DNA from: an uncultured Oscillospiraceae bacterium
Lineage (GTDB): Bacteria > Bacillota > Clostridia > Oscillospirales > Ruminococcaceae
DNA: 64,000 bases
Direction of reading: 5' to 3'
Assembly (NCBI GenBank): GCA_934486875.1
Contig: CAKSPU010000006.1
Location: forward strand, 8,654-72,653
Made by a program: the position numbers and the translations under genes. Below, piece by piece: positions 7,438 through 14,575 of this stretch (the stretch's first letter is position 1; every line of letters starts with the position of its first letter). The notes under the pieces are model-generated. The model saw only the letters and a program-made list of their open reading frames with translations, was not told the origin of the DNA and did no database searches.

Positions 7438-8145
7438 TTAGGCATAGAGCCTATCAATGCCGTATTCAACAGCACACTGCTGTTCTATCTTACAACCTCT
7501 CGCTGTGTCCCAGCCTTCGCAGAAATATACGATATCCGCTCCCGCAAGCGCTTCAAGGGACTTGCCGAGAAACCACAGCGGAGATGCAGTAACAGGAGCG
7601 TCCTTGAAAAATGAATCAATAACCTCCACGGGCTCACCAAGCTTTTCAGCCGCAGCCTTGACGGCTTTTTCTCTTTCTGCAATGATCTCCTCATTTGATT
7701 TGCCTCTCATAGGCTGAGAAATAAACAACTTTTTCATATTATCAGTTCCTTTCTTTTTCATTTCTGCACTGGGGTCATATCTGCTGCTAAAGCATTTGAT
7801 ATCACTGTATTCCTTGGCGTTAGAGCGTGCGATAAAAAACTGGTCATTGAAAACACCGTAAACATCAGAACCATTATCCTTTACGTATTCCAGCATACGG
7901 TCATAAAATTGAAAAGTCCATTCGCCTTTCTCGGCTTCGATTATTGTTTTCTTGCTTGTTATATCAAGACTTTTATCAATTAAAAGTATCTTGTTATTTG
8001 GAAAAAGAGGCTGTATAGTATCCTCTATACAAGATTTACAATATTCCGTTAAAGGGCGATCCAATTTAATGCAAATGACATCACCGGAAGTAACCTTCAC
8101 AACGATAATTTCCTTTATTTTGTCATAAAATTCATCTGCGTTCAT
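7438..8145 (-). CDS. Fusion: unknown N-terminal domain + DUF4406 domain
   Basis: A 235-residue frame. Residues 1-135 are an unknown domain (MNADEFYDKIKEIIVVKVTS). Residues 136-235 are a full DUF4406 protein beginning MKKLFISQPMRGKSNEEI. The junction encodes an in-frame AAAGGAACTGATAAT before the internal ATG at about 7738, an intact ribosome site, so the DUF4406 domain may also be made alone. This could be a recent fusion by loss of a stop codon, or a two-product gene. The DUF4406 domain retains QPMRGK and the GADIVYFCEGWD block. It lies between the prohead protease and the capsid gene, with a diverged paralogue downstream. Confidence 0.7.
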   Translation of the reverse strand: MNADEFYDKIKEIIVVKVTSGDVICIKLDRPLTEYCKSCIEDTIQPLFPNNKILLIDKSLDITSKKTIIEAEKGEWTFQFYDRMLEYVKDNGSDVYGVFNDQFFIARSNAKEYSDIKCFSSRYDPSAEMKKKGTDNMKKLFISQPMRGKSNEEIIAEREKAVKAAAEKLGEPVEVIDSFFKDAPVTASPLWFLGKSLEALAGADIVYFCEGWDTARGCKIEQQCAVEYGIDRLYA

Positions 8146-8148
8146 ATA

Positions 8149-8751
8149 TTACTCAGCCTCCAGCATTCTCAGATACGGCTCACACCACTCATTATGCACC
8201 TCGGGCTTATCCTCGGAAGCTTCCGAGAAATGAACCTCTTCCTCATTGCTCCTGAGCTCGTGCTCGTCCGTTTCACCGTCAGCTCTCAGCTCAATGGAAG
8301 TCCCCGCATAACAGGGCGTGTACCTGTCATCAATAAGCGAGACCTCATTCAGCGCCATTGACGTAACGATTCTCCTCGGTATCGTGTTTGCCCTGCTCTC
8401 GATCTCGCTCGAAAGCTTCTTGAAGCCGAAGCTCCACCCCCTGAGCCTGCCCGCCCTCGCCTCGGAAATAACATCAGCGTCACGGATATCAGCGGAAGCC
8501 CTAAGCCCGATGCTGTCCTCATACAGCGATAACGTGCCCTCGGAAGTGCTTCCCAGTTTTCTTTCCTTGTTATGATTAAGCAGGATATCAACATTCTTAG
8601 CCGCCCTCAGAGCCTCACCAAATGCCCCCGCCCGTATCTGTTCAACACACTTGCCGCATTCGGGGCAAATAACCGTCCTGCTGTCTCTCTCCACGGCGTT
8701 CACATAGCCCTCGATATGCAGTGTGCCGTCCGCTCTTATCTCTATGTCCAT
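8149..8751 (-). CDS. HK97-family prohead protease
   Basis: A 200-residue serine protease of the U35 type that matures the capsid. A His in the LLNHN block (about residue 59) and a Ser in the MALNEVSLID block (about 138) match the catalytic pair of the family; GWSFGF is also conserved. Residues 24-36 add a CPECGKC zinc-like knuckle in an insertion, which is unusual. The ATG overlaps the stop of the small terminase gene (TAATG). Cargo genes lie between it and the capsid gene. Confidence 0.88.
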   Translation of the reverse strand: MDIEIRADGTLHIEGYVNAVERDSRTVICPECGKCVEQIRAGAFGEALRAAKNVDILLNHNKERKLGSTSEGTLSLYEDSIGLRASADIRDADVISEARAGRLRGWSFGFKKLSSEIESRANTIPRRIVTSMALNEVSLIDDRYTPCYAGTSIELRADGETDEHELRSNEEEVHFSEASEDKPEVHNEWCEPYLRMLEAE

Positions 8752-9227
8752 TACTCCGTATCCTCCGTATTTTCCCCCGCAAGTATCTGCTTAAGCAGTG
8801 CCGTTCCGTCATCAGCCGCCTGGGAATTGATGTTTGCAATTTTCGCCCGTGACTGCGGCGAAAGCGACAGCTCATTGCAGCAGCGGAATAATATTTTCGT
8901 CTCTTTCTCTCTTGCTGAAAGCGTAGTCTTTGCATAAATAAGCGATGGGTCATTGTTGCAGTCCTTCTCTATCTGCTCCAGATGATCTATCGCCATAACG
9001 CACTCCTGTAATACCCACACATCAAGCTTGCACAAAATGCCGCTTTCTTTCAGCTCATTCACGATAAGCCGAAATATTTTCTTCTGATTTTTCGAGAGCC
9101 AGGAAGGGGCGGTGGGTAAATCTCCGCTCCCCCTGAGCTTGTTCTCATTTTCGATTCTTGCATTTATTTCAGCAACAGTCTGAGATTTATCCGTCAGTAC
9201 CTTTGCAGACTTGCAAGGTCTCGCCAC
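8751..9227 (-). CDS. terS: Phage terminase small subunit (P27 family)
   Basis: A 158-residue DNA-recognition subunit of the terminase. The N-terminus ARPCKSAKVLTDKSQTVAEI and the later block SWLSKNQKKIFRLIVNELK fit P27-type small subunits. I chose the GTG at 9227, preceded by GTGGGGG, because the protein then begins VARPCKSAK like its relatives; a TTG at 9242 is in frame but has no ribosome site. It is followed by the protease, not by terL. Confidence 0.85.
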   Translation of the reverse strand: MARPCKSAKVLTDKSQTVAEINARIENENKLRGSGDLPTAPSWLSKNQKKIFRLIVNELKESGILCKLDVWVLQECVMAIDHLEQIEKDCNNDPSLIYAKTTLSAREKETKILFRCCNELSLSPQSRAKIANINSQAADDGTALLKQILAGENTEDTE

Positions 9228-9299
9228 TGCCCCCACCCCCAAAAAAATTTCATTTTACAACTTTCTTGTGTACAGAGGGCAGGCGTTGGTCTAAAACGC

Positions 9300-9680
9300 T
9301 TAGAAATTTTTCCGCTCAGGCACCGGGCGGGATACCGCCAGCTCACGCAGATGGTCGGCAGGTATCTGCCCGCACTCTGCCTGTTCGTGATGAACAGGAC
9401 AAAGGGTGATAAGGTTGTCATCTTCAAGCCGCAGTGAATAATCCTCGGACAGCGGCGTTATGTGATGCACCTGCAAGCTGTCGCCGTTCAGCTGTCCCTG
9501 TTCAAGACATACACGGCAAAGCCACAGGTCACGCTCTGCCACGGCGTTTCTCTTTTTCTGCCAGGCTATAGTTGAACGGAACCTGTCTTTTACAGTCTTG
9601 TTCTTAAATTTTCGGGGCTTTGCAGGACATATATAATCTTTAGGGTGAACACGCCCGCAGTATGCACAGGACTTACGCAT
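9300..9680 (-). CDS. Phage HNH endonuclease
   Basis: A 126-residue HNH nuclease. It has two Cys pairs (CAYC near the start, CRVC in the core) and the HNH core VHHITPLSED followed by LEDDNLITLCPVHHEQAE. HNH proteins encoded next to terminase genes assist cos-type DNA cleavage in several phages, which is the likely role. The start ATG 9680 is set by AGAGGG; in-frame upstream codons run through the regulatory array at 9702-9791 and are not used. Confidence 0.88.
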   Translation of the reverse strand: MRKSCAYCGRVHPKDYICPAKPRKFKNKTVKDRFRSTIAWQKKRNAVAERDLWLCRVCLEQGQLNGDSLQVHHITPLSEDYSLRLEDDNLITLCPVHHEQAECGQIPADHLRELAVSRPVPERKNF

Positions 9681-9701
9681 AATATTACCCTCTTTACACT
9701 T

Positions 9702-9791
9702 TGCTATGATAATAGCATAGCACAAAAATCGGTGTTGTGCGTCCGCATTTTGTCCGCAAAAAATCCGTGAAAAATCCGCAGAAAATCCGCA
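9702..9791 (-). promoter_or_regulatory. Iteron array and palindromes before the packaging genes
   Basis: Five copies of TCCGCA (one TCCGTG) start at 9742, 9753, 9764, 9775 and 9786, exactly 11 bp apart. Next to them are a perfect palindrome (TGCTATG, 7-base loop, CATAGCA; 9702-9722) and a GCACAA/TTGTGC pair (9720-9740). In the leftward direction a TATTAT -10-like hexamer (9709-9714) has no -35, and the iterons lie just upstream. This fits an activator-dependent late promoter bound by the ArpU/RinA-like protein encoded next door, or a packaging (cos/pac) recognition site. Confidence 0.7.
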
Positions 9792-9795
9792 CAGG

Positions 9796-10239
9796 CTATT
9801 TGCCGCTTGTTGAGCCGAATAAAACAGCCGAAAAATGCTTGAGTGCATTATCACAGAGAGTATATGCTTTTGTGCGCTCAACGTGGAGCCTTTCACATAT
9901 GCGCATTATGCTGTTATATTCGCCGTTTATGTACTTGACCGTAAGAACTTCACGCTCTGCCGCATCAAGAGACGCAAGCCCCTGCTCAGTGAGCCGCACA
10001 TCACGCTGTATTATATCAAGACGCATACGCAGATTATCTATTTTCCCGATAACGTCGCAGTACATCTCGTCACGCTCCCGCCCGCCGCCTGCACCCTCCG
10101 AGCCTCCCGGAGAGCTGACACCCTCAAGCTGTGCGGAAAGTATCTGTATCCGCTCCCGCAGATTTTCAATACTCTGCTTGTTGAGCTTATAGCTTTTGAG
10201 TGCCTGCACCGCCTGCTGTTTCCAGTCCATTTCTATCAC
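9796..10239 (-). CDS. ArpU/RinA-type late transcription regulator
   Basis: A 147-residue protein with the pattern of phage late activators: a helical coiled region (NLRERIQILSAQLEG), then LDAAEREVLTVKYINGEYNSIMRICERLHVERTKAY, a sigma-4-like HTH. Such proteins switch on packaging and structural genes. It lies directly before the HNH/terS block, separated by the 11-bp iteron array that may be its target. The start is GTG 10239, overlapping the preceding stop (GTGA); ATG 10230 is an alternative. Confidence 0.75.
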   Translation of the reverse strand: MIEMDWKQQAVQALKSYKLNKQSIENLRERIQILSAQLEGVSSPGGSEGAGGGRERDEMYCDVIGKIDNLRMRLDIIQRDVRLTEQGLASLDAAEREVLTVKYINGEYNSIMRICERLHVERTKAYTLCDNALKHFSAVLFGSTSGK

Positions 10240-10442
10240 TTTTCATCGCCCTTTCTTTTGTTTTTGTATGAAAATGCAGCCGATAACCGCTGTTCTGCGA
10301 TAGATTTGCCCCGTCTGTATTTATCACAGCTTTCAACGGGACTGTCACGGCATTTCCCTGTGATTAAAATATATCCGCACCCGCAGTATCCTGAGAAGAT
10401 CGTGCGGTAGATGCAGGTTTTACATTTGGGCATTTGGGTCAC
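10236..10442 (-). CDS. Small Cys-rich phage protein, 68 aa
   Basis: Probably a zinc-binding protein: CKTCIY, SGYCGCGYILITGKC and SPVESCDKYRRG contribute six Cys. Short proteins with this block are common before the late regulator gene in clostridial phages, but I know of no function. The 3' end couples to the ArpU-like gene and the 5' end overlaps the previous gene by 23 bases. Confidence 0.7.
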   Translation of the reverse strand: MTQMPKCKTCIYRTIFSGYCGCGYILITGKCRDSPVESCDKYRRGKSIAEQRLSAAFSYKNKRKGDEK

Positions 10443-10902
10443 CTCTGTTAGCCAGTTTATCTCTGCTTGCGGACCGAAACATCATAAGCAGCATTTCCGA
10501 AACAGGACGTTTTCTATCAGTACGAAGTGCCTTTTTCACTGATTTAATTCCATTTCCATCGTGGACAAAAACACCGACACGGTAAGGAATTTCAACCTCA
10601 ACCTTTTGGTAAACTTCAAGCGGCATAACATAATAGTTAAAATCCCCAATGAAGTTATGTCCATTCTTGGAATGAAAATCTTCGACAGATGATTTTATTT
10701 CATAACAGTAAAAATCGCCTTTTTCTATTCCTGAAACAGTATTATTTATGGGGACAAACCGCATATAGTCCACTCTGACTTGATTTAATGTGCCATAATC
10801 AAAGGTTACTTCCTTTGACATATAAATGCGTGGGTCATTGTGCGGATTGATGTGCCTTTCAAGTAAGCTTGACAATAATTTTGTTGTTGCTTTTCTATCC
10901 AT
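10420..10902 (-). CDS. MmcB-like PD-(D/E)XK nuclease family protein
   Basis: A 160-residue protein whose core, DYMRF..., CYEIKSSVEDFHSKNGH..., GDFNYYVMP, resembles MmcB-like DNA repair nucleases of the PD-(D/E)XK fold: Asp in the VDYMRF strand and the E-x-K pair in YEIKSS. It would cut or repair DNA in phage replication. GAGGAG precedes the ATG. It is in tandem with small early genes. Motif-level call only. Confidence 0.65.
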   Translation of the reverse strand: MDRKATTKLLSSLLERHINPHNDPRIYMSKEVTFDYGTLNQVRVDYMRFVPINNTVSGIEKGDFYCYEIKSSVEDFHSKNGHNFIGDFNYYVMPLEVYQKVEVEIPYRVGVFVHDGNGIKSVKKALRTDRKRPVSEMLLMMFRSASRDKLANRGDPNAQM

Positions 10903-10904
10903 TG

Positions 10905-11174
10905 TCAGCTCCTCACTTTACAAAACGCCCAAACAGGGCAACAGCGTTTAGGGCAGCCTTTGCTTATGGTCAGCCACCAAGTGTTTCGTGGTTTAGCACA
11001 GGGGTCATCAGGATCAGTCCCAAAGCACCAACGGACATATCCGTCAAACATAGTTACCTTGTCCACGCCCAATTCACGCTTGGCTATTTCAATAGCTTCC
11101 TGTTCAGTGTATCGCTCCTTGCTCACGACAACGGGATAATCACCGGTGAATCCGTCGAAATCAAATGTACTCAT
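10905..11174 (-). CDS. Hypothetical phage protein, 89 aa
   Basis: Unrecognised protein (starts MSTFDFDGFTGDYPVVVS) with a Cys-rich C-terminal end (KGCPKRCCPVWAFC) that may bind metal. GGAGG precedes the ATG, and the gene overlaps the upstream stop by four bases, so it is translated in the early leftward operon. Confidence 0.6.
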   Translation of the reverse strand: MSTFDFDGFTGDYPVVVSKERYTEQEAIEIAKRELGVDKVTMFDGYVRWCFGTDPDDPCAKPRNTWWLTISKGCPKRCCPVWAFCKVRS

Positions 11175-11365
11175 TGCTTTTCAGCCTCCTTTTCGTAATT
11201 CGGGCAAAGAAAGAGCTGTTCTGCTATGTAAAGACCGTCCTCAACTCCCTCATAATATTTTTGAGCTTCGTTTATTTTTTGTGTGCGTTCACGGGTATTG
11301 CGTTTTCTTGCTTCGTCAAGAGCCTTTAAAGCCTTGTCGGTATCAATGTTCTGAGCTTTATACAT
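11171..11365 (-). CDS. Hypothetical phage protein, 64 aa
   Basis: A short helical protein (MYKAQNIDTDKALKALDEA, then a Lys/Arg-rich middle). Function unknown. The start at 11365 follows AAAGGTG; the frame upstream of it runs through the hairpin at 11380-11399 and is not coding. It couples by four bases to the next gene. Confidence 0.6.
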   Translation of the reverse strand: MYKAQNIDTDKALKALDEARKRNTRERTQKINEAQKYYEGVEDGLYIAEQLFLCPNYEKEAEKQ

Positions 11366-11379
11366 TTTGTCACACCTTT

Positions 11380-11399
11380 CTTTTGCAGTCAACTGCAAA
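11380..11399 (-). repeat. TTTTGCAGT/ACTGCAAAA hairpin upstream of an RBS
   Basis: Perfect 9-bp arms around a two-base centre, six bases before the AAAGGTG ribosome site of the 11171-11365 gene. The same core occurs at 1357-1374, 6934-6951, 7393-7410 and 18556-18571, all in leaders on the leftward strand or in coding sequence just before a start. Confidence 0.7.
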
Positions 11400-11408
11400 A
11401 CCAATATT

Positions 11409-12167
11409 TTAAATTCTTCTCACGTCCGATATTTTTATCAGCGTGTAGCTCTGATATGGATATCCATAAACATCAATGCCGTTATAGAGCGAATCCTTCT
11501 TGATCTGCCAGCCCTTGGGCACTTTGGGATTTGTCCGCCACGTTTTCGCAGGCGCGATTTCACGGACCGTTACGGGACGTTTCAACCCATGTGACGGTAT
11601 GTATGAACGCATACCCTTCGGGTGAGGCTCGTGCTTCGGGTCGGCTATCCAGTACCACGCAAGGGTGTAATAATCATAGCCCTTGTACAGGCTTCGCCCC
11701 ACGGAAACATTGCCCCATTTCGACCATAGCTGCTGTATGACGTGAAGCGGGATATCCTTGCGTAAGATCATATGGTGATGAATGGAACCTCTGGCGGTCG
11801 TGGTGTGGGTGCAGTAGAGATAATCAAGGGAATAGCCTGCGGGCTTGTTCTGCCTGCACCATTTTTTCAGATCCTTGCAGAACCCTGCCACATTTTTCTG
11901 CGCCTGCCATTCGTCAAGCGGTCGGTCGCCGTTTACGTAGTAGTGCAGTGACAGGTTATAATCACCCTCGTTGAAATTCAGCTGCATAAGCCAGCACAGA
12001 TTCTGAACGCTGATTTTTGTGTTATGCTTTTTCACCCTGTCGGCAGTCTCGGCGGATTTTTTTGCCCGTCCTTTCATTCCGTGGTTATTTATCATACCCG
12101 AGGAGTATGTTTTGACGATATGCCGCTCGTCGTTGATGTCGGTGACAGCCATAAGATACCCACGCAT
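11409..12167 (-). CDS. HUH-type rolling-circle Rep-like protein
   Basis: A 252-residue protein with the layout of rolling-circle replication proteins. A strand block WLMQLNFNEGDYNLSLHY is followed by the HUH-like GSIHHHMILR (about residues 126-135), WGNVSVGRSLYKG, and a Tyr-bearing helix YDYYTLAWYWIAD. These resemble motifs 1-3 of Rep proteins that nick origin DNA through a Tyr. GGAAGTGA precedes the ATG at 12167. No helicase, primase or polymerase gene is visible nearby, and a perfect palindrome lies 105 bases upstream (12272-12300). Fold call moderate; replication role inferred. Confidence 0.6.
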   Translation of the reverse strand: MRGYLMAVTDINDERHIVKTYSSGMINNHGMKGRAKKSAETADRVKKHNTKISVQNLCWLMQLNFNEGDYNLSLHYYVNGDRPLDEWQAQKNVAGFCKDLKKWCRQNKPAGYSLDYLYCTHTTTARGSIHHHMILRKDIPLHVIQQLWSKWGNVSVGRSLYKGYDYYTLAWYWIADPKHEPHPKGMRSYIPSHGLKRPVTVREIAPAKTWRTNPKVPKGWQIKKDSLYNGIDVYGYPYQSYTLIKISDVRRI

Positions 12168-12271
12168 CGTTTTATCACTTCCTTTCGTTCATAATTTAAA
12201 AAGATAATACTATAAACGAGTTTTCAAGACCCTTTGACGGGTCGTTTGATTTTTAAGAAAAATGCGGGAAA

Positions 12272-12300
12272 ATCCTATACTATATATAATAGTATAGGAT
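12272..12300. repeat. Perfect 12-bp-arm palindrome in the 12168-12305 gap
   Basis: Arms ATCCTATACTAT (12272-12283) and ATAGTATAGGAT (12289-12300) flank ATATA. It is the main feature of a 138-base AT-rich gap between the PAPS-reductase-like gene and the Rep-like gene. It could be an operator, an origin hairpin for the Rep-like protein, or part of a promoter. A smaller GACCC/GGGTC stem lies at about 12229-12244. Confidence 0.7.
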
Positions 12301-12305
12301 ATCTC

Positions 12306-13562
12306 TTAATCTTCGGGGTCGTACTCGTCGCTTATTCCGCTCCCGTCAATGGCTTCCGAGAAATCGTCAAAAGCACAGGGACGGCGTTCAAGGAGTTCAT
12401 CGACAGAAAAAATATCTATCACAGAGGGAAGTCCGACGCTTCGGCAATGATACAGCTTTTTCAGCTCGTCAGCCATACCGTAATTCATAACAGCCTGCCA
12501 TATTTTCGGGTGTGTATGTCTGAGCATTGACATCTGATTATTTTTATATAGTATGCCTGTGGCACACCCGAAACAACCGTTGCGCTGTATGCGGTGAAGC
12601 ACGCCCTTGCTGTCTGTATATCCCATATCATAAAGGGGAGATGTGGGAACGCTGTACCGATGTATGTATTCCCATATATCCTCATCGGTCCATATGGAAA
12701 GTGGGTTGCAGTGATAGAATGGATCTGCTCCGAGGTGCTTTCTGTGAGATGCAAACAGATACCCTCTTGATGCAAAATTCTGCTTGCGCATTTGTGATTC
12801 CGATGCCATAAGTCCTTTGAATATCACGTCAACATCAAGCTCCGCCTGCAATCTTTCGGAAGGCTCCTTTTTGAGAAGCTTGCAGCAGTGCTGTGATATC
12901 TTGCAGCAGCTGAGCACATCATAATAATCTTTCAGCTCCTTGGATTCCGAGGAGGTCTGGGAGTATTGCAAAAAGCAGTCAATATTTATGCGCCGTGCGT
13001 CCAGCTTGGAAAAATCCTTTCCGAGTATAGGAAATCCGTATTGATCTGCGCACCACCAATAAGACATCGGTGTGCCTTTCTTCCACACAAGCCCACGCCT
13101 GCGGAAGTCCTCCCACATTTCGGGAGTTGCCATTCTTTCAAGGCGTTTTGTGGTTTTGAGCTTGCCATCGGATTTGAGAATTTCATCAAGCCTGTTTTCC
13201 CTTGCGGCGTATTCCAGGACTTCACACTGCGCCGCATATTTAAGCCCCTCCTCTTCTGTTCTTTGAAGCTTGGTTTCGTGGAAATGTCCGCCGCCCCATT
13301 CCGTTCCCAGCCTGCGGGCGAATTTAAGTGATTCGGGATATTCAACGCCTGTGTTGCCGAATATTATCTCAATGCTTTTATCAGGGAAATTTGTGCGGAT
13401 AAGATGCCATAATGCCGTGCTGTCCTTGCCTCCCGAAAATGCCACAGCGGCAGTATGGCGTGATACCTTGAATGCCGCAGAAATTGCCTCGCAGGCTTTA
13501 TCTATTTTATAGTCCAGCGGCTTTTTAAACTCTGCCATAATGTCGCTGTATGACATAAACAT
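12306..13562 (-). CDS. Phage PAPS-reductase-like PP-loop protein
   Basis: A 418-residue member of the phosphoadenosine phosphosulfate reductase-like PP-loop family. AFSGGKDSTALWHL (about residues 40-53) is the nucleotide-binding loop, FGNTGVEYPE the next strand, and CFGCATG plus several CxxC-like pairs may hold metal or an Fe-S cluster. Phage relatives occur with DNA-modification or ParB-like genes and are often of unknown substrate. It starts three bases after the DUF3102-like gene. The ATG at 13562 follows GGGAGG. Confidence 0.78.
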   Translation of the reverse strand: MFMSYSDIMAEFKKPLDYKIDKACEAISAAFKVSRHTAAVAFSGGKDSTALWHLIRTNFPDKSIEIIFGNTGVEYPESLKFARRLGTEWGGGHFHETKLQRTEEEGLKYAAQCEVLEYAARENRLDEILKSDGKLKTTKRLERMATPEMWEDFRRRGLVWKKGTPMSYWWCADQYGFPILGKDFSKLDARRINIDCFLQYSQTSSESKELKDYYDVLSCCKISQHCCKLLKKEPSERLQAELDVDVIFKGLMASESQMRKQNFASRGYLFASHRKHLGADPFYHCNPLSIWTDEDIWEYIHRYSVPTSPLYDMGYTDSKGVLHRIQRNGCFGCATGILYKNNQMSMLRHTHPKIWQAVMNYGMADELKKLYHCRSVGLPSVIDIFSVDELLERRPCAFDDFSEAIDGSGISDEYDPED

Positions 13563-13565
13563 CGG

Positions 13566-14561
13566 TCATTCCTCCCGAACCTGATCTATAATGTTCCGCC
13601 CCAGCTCCGCAAGGCAGTCAGAAAACTTTTTCTTCTGCTCTGTATCGTCTACAGCTTCAAGGGCTTCAAACAGCTTTTCCACAACATCATTCATCTGCTC
13701 AAAGTAAATGCGGAACTTTGCGGAATTGTCCCTGCCTGCATTCCTAAGCTTGTCCTCAAGCTCTGCCTGTCTGCGGACCGCCTCACTGATGCTTGCGTCC
13801 TTATCGGCAAGCCTTTTTTCATAACCGCTTATTTTATTGCGGTACTCCTGTTCCTTTTCGGCAAATTTCTCGTCAAAGCTTGCCGCTGATGCCTTGCGCT
13901 CTTTGTCAACGGCTTCACGCACCGCCTTTTCAGTCGCCGCCTTTATTTCTGCCTTGCGTTCCTTTTCACGCTTTTTCAGCTCTCCGGGAGAAATTGCATT
14001 CTCATTTTCTTTTCTGAGCTTTTCGACCTCTGCGGTAAGCTCTGCAATTTTCTGACTTTCAGCGAAACTTGTCGGATTTTCTTTCTTCTCCTGTGCCTTG
14101 GCTTCAAGGAGAGAAATCTGCTCACACTTGGCTCCATAATCCTGTTCAAGCTGTTTGATTTTCTCTTTGAGCTTTGCGACCGACATATCTTCAATATCGT
14201 TCTGCTCCATAAATTCACTGCGTTCCAAAGCAGGAACGTGTGTAAGAAGCTCAATTTTTGTAATGCCGATAGATGCATTTTCCTTGATGAATTTTTCACC
14301 GAGGTTTTCGTAAGCTCTTATATAATTGTGCGCCTGCCTCTGCTTGATCTTGGCTTTCTGTTCGCAGTATGTGTCAAAATCATCATAGCCAAGTTCAACA
14401 AACAGCTTTTCATCACGCATACGCTTTAAGCAGCGGCAAAGCTCGTAAAGAGCCTGCGCCGCTATGGTGCCGTTTGCCATTATCTCATTATGAAGCTTTA
14501 ACGCTTCCGTGTATTCGCCGTTCTTTACGGTAAAATCCTTTACCTCAATAACATTTTCCAT
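13566..14561 (-). CDS. DUF3102-like coiled-coil phage protein
   Basis: A 331-residue protein. The N-terminal 110 residues (YTEALKLHNEIMANGTIAAQ..., ELGYDDFDTYCEQKAKIKQRQAHNYIRA) resemble DUF3102 and ParB-like DNA-binding helices. From about residue 125 to 280 it is a long charged coiled coil, and the last 50 residues are helical (FRIYFEQMNDVVEKLFEALEAV). It is directly followed by the PAPS-reductase-like gene, a common pairing in phages and conjugative elements. AAAGGAG precedes the ATG. Confidence 0.65.
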   Translation of the reverse strand: MENVIEVKDFTVKNGEYTEALKLHNEIMANGTIAAQALYELCRCLKRMRDEKLFVELGYDDFDTYCEQKAKIKQRQAHNYIRAYENLGEKFIKENASIGITKIELLTHVPALERSEFMEQNDIEDMSVAKLKEKIKQLEQDYGAKCEQISLLEAKAQEKKENPTSFAESQKIAELTAEVEKLRKENENAISPGELKKREKERKAEIKAATEKAVREAVDKERKASAASFDEKFAEKEQEYRNKISGYEKRLADKDASISEAVRRQAELEDKLRNAGRDNSAKFRIYFEQMNDVVEKLFEALEAVDDTEQKKKFSDCLAELGRNIIDQVREE

Positions 14562-14575
14562 AGCTTAGATCTCCT

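Noticed and set aside
11366-11400. Extension of the 11171-11365 gene upstream to 11404
   Set aside because: It would translate through the conserved hairpin; the ATG at 11365 has a proper ribosome site.
12220-12250. GACCC/GGGTC stem as a terminator in the 12168-12305 gap
   Set aside because: A stem of five pairs with no adjacent T tract in the leftward direction; too weak to call.
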